A DNA stretch of 64,000 nt, taken from the NCBI GenBank assembly GCA_947561585.1, contig CANNZV010001850.1, positions 105,157 through 169,156 on the forward strand. The letters run 5' to 3'. This DNA comes from Caprella mutica (Eukaryota > Arthropoda > Malacostraca > Amphipoda > Caprellidae). Shown one piece after another: positions 57,005 through 64,000 of this stretch. The notes beneath the pieces were generated by a model, which did not search any database, had not been told where the DNA came from, and saw nothing but the letters and a program-made list of their open reading frames with translations. Both the position numbers and the translations under genes were made by a program. The stretch's first letter is position 1, and each line of letters begins with the position of its first letter.

Positions 57005-57639
57005 GTCATAGTACTCACAGTAACTGAAATTATTGAATTTTGATGCCAAAATATATTCTTGCTCGATAAATAGGCAAAATGGACACTCAACAGAACCGCA
57101 GGTAACTTCTAAGAAACAAATATCTCTATTGAATTCAAAGAATCAGTATAGATTATACAAACTTCCTCGGTCACACACAAGCCGTTGAAAGATGCGTTAA
57201 ATTATAACTGAAGTTTATCCATTTTGTACGTGGTGCAATCAACAGACAAATTTATTTGATCGAGAAAGGAATTTCGCCAAGAAATTCTGAATTTTGTAAA
57301 AAAGTGGCAGATCTCTGTAAACTAGAATATTAACTAGCTCTAATTGATTGGAAAATTGGTTGAGCTAGGGCGGGACCTGAAGTATATTTATACCACGTGC
57401 TGTGTCCTGAACTTATACCTGAAAAAGTATATTGTCCTCTTTCGGAATTATATGGAGAACTATATAATTGATCACCTCAGAGTATTAACGATGGAAATTA
57501 ATAAGTTAATAAATTTTTATCTAACCTTATGTATTTGTTTATATATATTTGGATGATTTTGGTGAAGACCAAGAAATGGTTGGTGGGTACATATATTTTA
57601 TCCGCAGTTTATTGGCTCTACGGCACCTGAAGAATATTG
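57005..57639. other. Right flank of the copia insertion
   Basis: AT-rich. The ORF at 57344-57556 (70 codons) shows no recognised domain. Some stretches look like decayed coding sequence (for example codons for VVQSTDKFI near 57230) but I cannot identify a source. Confidence 0.35.
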
Positions 57640-58205
57640 TATTGTTTCAACCAAATTTAGCAAAAAAAGGGAAAAATCATTAATTTCAATGGCCTCGCGG
57701 CACCTTAAAGTATCAATTATATGAGCTCAGATTTCAGGATACTTATTTTCTAATCATAGAGCACCAAATTTCACTATTTTATTTTTCATTTCGAAAAAAG
57801 TTTAATAAACACCATTTTCGCTCCGCCCAATACTGTACAAGACATACAGAGAAAAAATAATTGTAAAAGTTAATGGTGCTTCTGAATAATAAAAGTAGAA
57901 CGACAATCACTTGAGGTGATTTTAAATACTAGTGACGAAAAGGTGAAGAAAGATAATGCAAATACTCCAAAAAAAAAACAGAATAAACGGAAGAAAAAAA
58001 CAGCTAGGGTGAGGATAGTGAAGAATATAAGGAAAACAAAAAAAATCGAATAATTAAAATGGTCCCCTCATCATATGACGACAAAAAAGCTGGGGATAAA
58101 AATAAGAAACGTGAGAAGTCACCTCATATAGAAAAAAATAATATTTCAGCCAAGATTGAAGCAGAAGCTGTTGATAAGAAGAACAACAACAACGATATCC
58201 ATCGG
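57640..58205 (+). repeat. Dispersed repeat X with lysine-rich coding-like stretch
   Basis: Reverse complement of about 41975-42480. From the ATG at 58060 a frame of about 54 codons reads MVPSSYDDKKAGDKNKKREK and on, rich in Lys, Asn and Glu; the preceding stretch (57935-58040) is also Lys-rich. The other copy carries the same ATG but has stops. It could be a captured host exon carried by a repeat, or chance from A-rich sequence. No family is recognised. Confidence 0.5.
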
Positions 58206-60414
58206 GAAGCAGATATCCTTCAGCTATGACCGATGAAAATAAATGACTTACCCGCCTTCCCCGAGTGTCTCAGGGTGCCATTAATGCTTTAAAATTATTA
58301 TTGAAGCGCTGGCACCGTTGTTTATGTGTGGTCATAAAAATCACACTTTTACCTTAGAAACACATACCCAAAGCATATAATGTAATAGCAACAACAGAAT
58401 TCAAAGGGAACCAGTAAAATACTAGCAAGAAATGACACAGCAGTTTCACACTTGACAAAGTAACCACTCAACAGGTTCTACAATACACCAGACAGGTAAT
58501 TAAGTCACCGTCAGACGTCAGAAAACATATTTCAAGAGAAATGGGTCTTACTGCAAGCCATAACTTCTGTAAACTAGTGTTTTTTGGGTGAATGTATGAT
58601 TATAAACAAATGTGAGTACATGTTGATATAATTATTAATTATGGGTTGATGAGTCAAATTTTGATGAATATAATAATGAGCTAAATGACAGACGCATGTT
58701 AGATATGTTATTAATATTTATAAATATTTTATAGCCAATTAATGTTTAAGTATTGCGTTAATATTATGATTATACATATATTATGAAATTTCGATATTGA
58801 TGTGTTTAATAAACGATTCTTATAAGTAATACTATTTTTACAATCTTATATTTGAAGTTTAATGTTGGTATAATCTATAGATAACAAAAGAATATAACCC
58901 TGAATCCTTTTGGTTATATTAAACAAGATAACATGTTTTTTTTTCAAAGAAGGGGAGGAATGTTAGAATGAAGTATCTAACACTAGAATTAATTATTTGA
59001 TTTATTTCAATAAACATAACCCTAGTAACCATAGGGATTGGTCCAGGCGGACCAGCCCTCATGAAAGAATATTAATAATTTCATTTTTAAACCTATTTGG
59101 ATGCTGTTTTTTCATGCATGACTTTTACTTTACAACATAATTACATACGAGTATATAAAAAAGAAGGCGATAAATGCCAGGATACTAATAATATGAGCAT
59201 TTATTCAAATATACAGAGTGTCTCTGAAAAACGGAAGGAAAAATTAAGTTAGTATATTTCATAAACTGGGAGAGGTAAATATTTCTTCTTGGTAACTTTT
59301 TGATTGTTGAAACCTTCTCCATTCGCTGTTAATTTTTCACTTAGTTTTATATATTTTTGTGAATGTTATAAGGATTTTATTGATGGGTGAGGAAAATGGC
59401 TTTTGCACAAATAGTTAGAAAACCTAAGATTATTTCTTTCTTATCTTTGCTTGTTAATTTTATTTCAATTATATAATTATTCTTTGGCGTTTACCAAAGG
59501 ATGTGTAAATATCAGCTGAAGTCTTTTATGAACAAAAAATATTGAAAAGTAAATTTGTAAGATTTTGTAACAGTTTTCGTGAGGACTGGCGCGCATGGAC
59601 TAGTCCCTAGGTCACTGAGCAAACTTTTTATGGCTAGGTTACTTGGGTTAGATTATTCTAATTTGATGAATAAAAATGTTTGAATATTACTAAATTGAAA
59701 TTATTCGCAGTTTGTGCTGAAATATTGTGAGGGTTGTAACTTCTTGGAGAGTCCTGCAGATTTGATACGTGCTAAATTAGATACGCGTATTATAATGTCT
59801 TATTTGAATAGCTGAATAATACAACTAGTGAACAGATACCCGACTTGGTTAAGAAAAACATATGTTAAAAAAGGAATGTTGAGGATATTGTGTTATCCAT
59901 CCTAACGCATTTAAAATGTGCTATCTCAAGTTAATTATTTCAATTTCAATTTATTATTATTATTGTTATTAAAGATTGGTATTGCAACAGCTGAGAAGAA
60001 ATCTTGTTGTTAACGTTTAGAAACGTTGCAACTCTTATAATAAAATTAATTGAATCACAGCTTGAATCAAACTCCTAAAAAAGAAGGCAAGTAATACGGC
60101 TGATCAGCTGAGATTCATAACCTACCATTGTTAAGAAGTTAACAATGACATTTGATAATAAAACTTTCTAGTAAATTTAAGTTTTGCTTCGTCAATGGAA
60201 ATAACATCTTAAATTTATTCAATGACTGAAAAAAAAGGGAGTTCCGCCCTGTAGAACAAAAGGTTTCCGATTTCTGTTTATAATCTATAAAAGCTATCCA
60301 GGTTCATTCTTCAACTGAGCGCCACGCTATGGTAGCGCTAGGTAGCGATAGCTTCAAACTTCCTTGTGAAGCAGTATCACAGATTTAAAATTTACTTTAT
60401 TGATGTTTAATAGA
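58206..60414. other. 2.2 kb interval without recognised genes
   Basis: AT-rich with scattered repeat pieces: TTAGAATGAAGTATCTAACAC (about 58967) matches 49940. ATATACAGAGTGTCTCTGAAAA (about 59211) looks like one end of a mariner-type element without a partner. No ORF with a domain. Confidence 0.4.
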
Positions 60415-60545
60415 GGACCTTACTAAGAAGATGTCCTTCGTTTTATACTGTTATTATCCTTTAGTAACCTAGAACCAAAATCTCCCCACATATCATTAAT
60501 TGAGAAAAGTACCCAGAATATTATTCAGTCTTCGGAAAGAAAGGA
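60415..60545 (+). repeat. Dispersed repeat family R, copy 3 (partial)
   Basis: Matches the start of 50165-50490 and of 6930-7260, ending near TCTTCGGAAAG. Confidence 0.65.
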
Positions 60546-60614
60546 ACAAGGCCTTGTCCATTTATTGGCAAGATAATCTGCCGAGGTTTGAAGCGTTTGA
60601 ATCCACTGAATATT

Positions 60615-61630
60615 GGTATGGAAGATTCGAACGAACAATATTATTGTTCATTCGAACAATTTTTCGTTCGTGCAATTGTTTTTTGAGGAATTGTATTTCC
60701 AGCAATTGTTCATTCGTTCAAATTGTTCATTCGAGGAAGTATTGTTCAGGCCACCGCCCCCAGGGAGGATGGGATAATTTAAGAAAAAAAATTATTGTGC
60801 AAATAGTTGCTTTATAACCTTCTTATAGTGTGTGCAAAATATCAGAAGTCTCATGTTACTCTAACCCCCCTGGGGAGAGGGAGAAAGAAAAAGGGGGCCG
60901 GGGGTAGGGAGTCAATATGTACTCTAAAAATCATCTCTTAGCCAATTATAATTCGTAATAATTAGTTATATCGCTATATCTGGTATCTAACCTGCCACTA
61001 ATAACACCCCTACACCAAGGCATGCAAAGAAACATTCCTCAGTTACCCGCAAACCTTTGCAGCAGGTGCGTGCTGCGTGTTAGATCATCAAACTTTGAAG
61101 GGGGATTTATACTAATTCAGAGATCTACAAATCTTGTAATTCAAAACCCTATGGTTTTTACAATTTTGAAGCTAGAGCATTGCAGTTTTTTGCATTCGAT
61201 TTATTATGAAATTACCTACAACAATGTAGTATACGATTTTAAATTCTCGAATTTGTTTTCGAAAATTTTTTCGACATATTTTAATTTTTTATAAATTTTT
61301 GATTTGTCATGAAAAAGTCGAAAATTCTAAAATCAAAAATCGTATGGCATCATGTTGTAGGTAATTTTATGGAGAATCGAATGCAAGAAACTGCAAAGCC
61401 GTAACAATTGTTCGAAATTCCTTCGAAATTCGAATAACTTGTTTTCTATGGGTCTAATTAGAAAAATGTCATGAACAAAAATGTCTTAGAATTCAATTTT
61501 ATATATACGAACAAAGTTTCAGAACCATAACTTTATTAATAAAAATGTTTCCCAGAATTTGGGGACGGTGCCCTTCGTTCGAGGAATTGTCTTTCAAACA
61601 ATATTGTTTTCGAGCAATTTACCGGCTACC
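60615..61630. mobile_element. Candidate foldback element F5
   Basis: The left array 60615-60755 holds degenerate ~15-16-bp units around GAACAATTGTTCATTC. A shorter inverted array lies at about 61575-61630. Ends GGTATGG and CCGGCTACC resemble those of F1-F3. No target duplication was found. The interior is a W-family copy. Confidence 0.5.
60795..61570 (-). repeat. Repeat family W, inverted palindromic copy
   Basis: Reverse complement of 48716-49490. It contains its own central palindrome around TTTTTTGCATTCGAT...ATCGAATGCAAGAAA (about 61188-61390). It fills the interior of F5. Confidence 0.7.
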
Positions 61631-62725
61631 AGTTCCAGAAATTAATGCAGAATAAATTTGTTCTTGAATTATAATATCTACAAAGAACTATTGTTAAAGA
61701 ATAGAATACGTATAAAATTTCCTATACCTATTATTTGTAGTCATTTTTTTTTTCAAGTAATCATCGTCCCCTTTAAAATGAAACTATTGAGAGCTACTGA
61801 ATTAGATGTAATGGTAGAAGATAAATTTTATATATCAAAATGAATTAAATACAAATATAAATAATAATATCAAATAACTTAATTTATTATAAGAAACACA
61901 CCCAAGTTTTCAAATATTGTTAATTTGATTGTTATGCAGAGAATTAAATGAATATCATAAACTAATGTAAGTCAAAGGATTCTTTTTCAATTCTACTCCC
62001 AATTTCATCAGAATCACAAAAGCAGAAAAAACAGAAGAGAAATTAGGTTTATCGTACAATAATTAACAGGATTACCGTTAAAACGGGGAGATGAGCTTTT
62101 GTAAATTAACCACAACAACAGAGAAGTAATTATTGTTGTTTGGTATTAACCCTCCAAATGCCACTCCAACCAAATTACATTATTGTTTTAGTGAATGAAG
62201 CTAATGTTTCTTGTTATTCTACTGCAAACAACGTGCAATATGATAGCTAATTTAATTCTATATGCAAAGTCATTATTCTGCAAACCACATACAATTTGGT
62301 TCGGTATATATTTTATTATTTGTTTTTAAAGTTTTTAATACTCAGTGGGCAACAATTGTAGGAATCACTAACCTGTTGCTGAAGAAGAGTATTGTACACT
62401 CTTTGTTTTGATTTCAAATTTGAATTTTATAAACAAACAATGGGTATAAAATATTTATTGTTTTCCTAGGTATATAAACGTTTTTTATATTAAGTTTATT
62501 AAATTTTATACAATCGAACGAATATTAAACGGATTTATTGACATTGATCCATTCAGTGAATATTGATGGGAAATAAATAGTTGAAAAACAAAAATATTCA
62601 GTATTAAAATTACGGAACAATCATTCGTTTCAATCTTTTGTTGAGAATAAAATAATGATATATACGTAAATCTGAGAGATTTTCGTGTATTTTCAAATGT
62701 TAATCATTTCCTTCATACAAAATTA

Positions 62726-63190
62726 GGAGCAAGTATAATGATAACAGAGATTATCATTTAAACTAGGTTAAATTCTGGTCCGTTATGTTTACTTGCTTCA
62801 ATTCTGGTCCATTAACTTAACTTGGTTAAATTAATAAATATTTGACCAATTATTGGAATAAAAATATAATTTTGGAATCGTGGAGGATTTATGCAGAAAT
62901 TTTTTCTATCTTTTTACTACTCGTTCTTCATAACTTCAAAATGGATCACGGTTTTTATTAATTCTTACAATTAACAAAATATGCAAAATTATTGTATAAC
63001 CATCAATATTATCATTTATAAGGTTGTATATTTACAAAATACTGAAGCAAATATTTTTTTTAACTAAAAAAGTTTTCTGGTCCGTTAACCCTACTAGCAT
63101 AATTTCTGGTCCGTTATCTTTACCAGCTTCACTTATTGTCCGTTAAATATACTTGGTCCGTTTCTGGTCCGTTAAATCTTTACTTGCTCC
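62726..63190. mobile_element. Small non-autonomous element F7 with visible empty site
   Basis: 465 bp with perfect 10-bp terminal repeats GGAGCAAGTA/TACTTGCTCC. Flanks CAAAATTA (62718-62725) and CGAAATTA (63191-63198) agree at seven of eight positions. The paralogous site at about 10818 reads ACAAAATTATCCCTCATG without the insertion. Both ends carry direct, not inverted, repeats of CTGGTCCGTTAA-type units spaced about 30 bp. Confidence 0.8.
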
Positions 63191-63419
63191 CGAAATTATC
63201 CCCCATGAATTGATCAAAATATAAGCGCAAAATGATTAATTAGTTTTCACCAAATATCAAATATGTTATTACAAAATAATTCAGACGATATATGAATGAT
63301 TCCAGTGTTCCCCTCTAACAATGAATATATTATTCTAATATAGTATTATAATTATTAAATATTATTAAATAAATTTCAAGACATACTTTATATACAATGT
63401 CAGTTATCTTGCATTTTAA

Positions 63420-63849
63420 CCCGTGGATGCACGGTGGGGTTAAAATTACCCTATCTGAATTTTAATTTCGAATTGCTCTAGGTTAAATTCATATTATTGA
63501 AAATGGAAAATAAATGTATGATCATAGCCTATTTAATGGTTACATTATTCATGCTTAACTGAGGTTAAAATGAACCTATCCTTTTTTAATATATATATGT
63601 TTATCAAAAAGTATTCTATCTGCCATATTAGTGAAGAATGTCTGATAAGATGCGATAATCCTTCATTAAAAGGAAGCTTCTACGTAATATTAAGCAACAA
63701 CAAACTTCTACAATATTTCGATTAAAAAGTATATATTGCCAAAAATTGCTTTATTTAATATTATGTACTTTGCTACTTTAATAAAACAATTTAGTGCCAA
63801 ACTGACCTCAACATATAGATTTGTTTAATAAATATCATGTATCCACGGG
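63420..63849. mobile_element. TTAA-type (piggyBac-like) MITE in S2
   Basis: Terminal repeats CCCGTGGATGCA/TGTATCCACGGG with TTAA on both sides (63416-63419 and 63850-63853). 430 bp, non-coding. The paralogue lies at 12123-12662, so the insertion predates the S1/S2 split. Confidence 0.7.
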
Positions 63850-64000
63850 TTAAAAAGAAAATATAGAAGGCCGTTTTAATAAAATTTATTTTATCCAATA
63901 GCAATTTGAAAACATTTATCATTCGCGTCTAAACAATATAAACATCTATGTACCGATTACTTTTCCCAAAATGATGGACAATTCCCTAATACATACATGT

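Larger units (their letters stand above)
61890..64000 (+). repeat. Long dispersed repeat S, copy 2 (S2), runs off the right edge
   Basis: Matches 9690-12840 block by block, lacks the mariner insertion present there, and carries insertion F7 (62726-63190). Its 62200-62510 part is also matched, inverted, at 41340-41650. Confidence 0.75.

Noticed and set aside
59211..59260. Complete mariner element starting at ATACAGAGTGTCTCTG
   Set aside because: Only one end is recognisable; no partner end or transposase sequence was found.

Overview
The window is AT-rich animal DNA made almost entirely of transposable elements. I found no convincing host gene. A BEL/Pao element (a metazoan-only group), a GalEA/copia-like element with half-tRNA priming, Tc1/mariner relics and an R2-type (restriction-like endonuclease) non-LTR element all point to an invertebrate, most likely an arthropod. 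A copepod such as a sea louse is my guess from general composition and is not demonstrated.

Layout. 1-5.2 kb: a Ty3/gypsy element on the minus strand. Its pol frame is open and runs off the left edge; gag, a canonical -1 frameshift heptamer and a primer binding site are visible. 5.3-5.9 kb: tandem repeats. 7.37-9.0 kb: foldback element F1 with a TTAA-flanked MITE inside one arm. 9.7-12.8 kb: a long dispersed repeat (S1) interrupted by a mariner relic. 16.6-24.6 kb: a complete BEL/Pao element (minus) with two LTRs, a 5-bp target duplication, an in-frame stop in gag and altered catalytic motifs. 30.1-30.8 kb: Tc1 relic. 31.9-34.2 kb: a 5'-truncated R2-type retrotransposon with poly(A) tail and 10-bp target duplication. 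36.6-38.1 kb: a tRNA-derived SINE split by foldback element F2. 39.8-41.2 kb: a 20-bp minisatellite and a decayed LINE. 42.8-46.1 kb: foldback elements nested in one another (F3 outer, F3 inner, F4). 46.4-47.4 kb: F6 and a ~31-bp repeat array. 48.2-49.5 kb: a palindromic repeat family (W). 51.7-57.0 kb: an apparently intact Ty1/copia element with identical LTRs. 57.6-64 kb: further copies of the families above, including S2 with a small insertion (F7) whose empty site is visible in S1.

The most interesting signal is not any retrotransposon but a set of foldback elements (F1, F2, F3 outer, F3 inner, F6, probably F5 and F7). They have different sequences but the same design: arms made of degenerate ~15-bp (or doubled ~30-bp) units carrying a related core such as CGGA[A/C]AA.T, ends of GGT...GG/CC...ACC type, and target duplications of about 8-10 bp. 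They look like independently diverged lineages of one foldback superfamily. No transposase for them is visible here.

All coordinates and motifs come from reading the sequence by eye. Similarities between repeats were judged by inspection, not by computed alignment.
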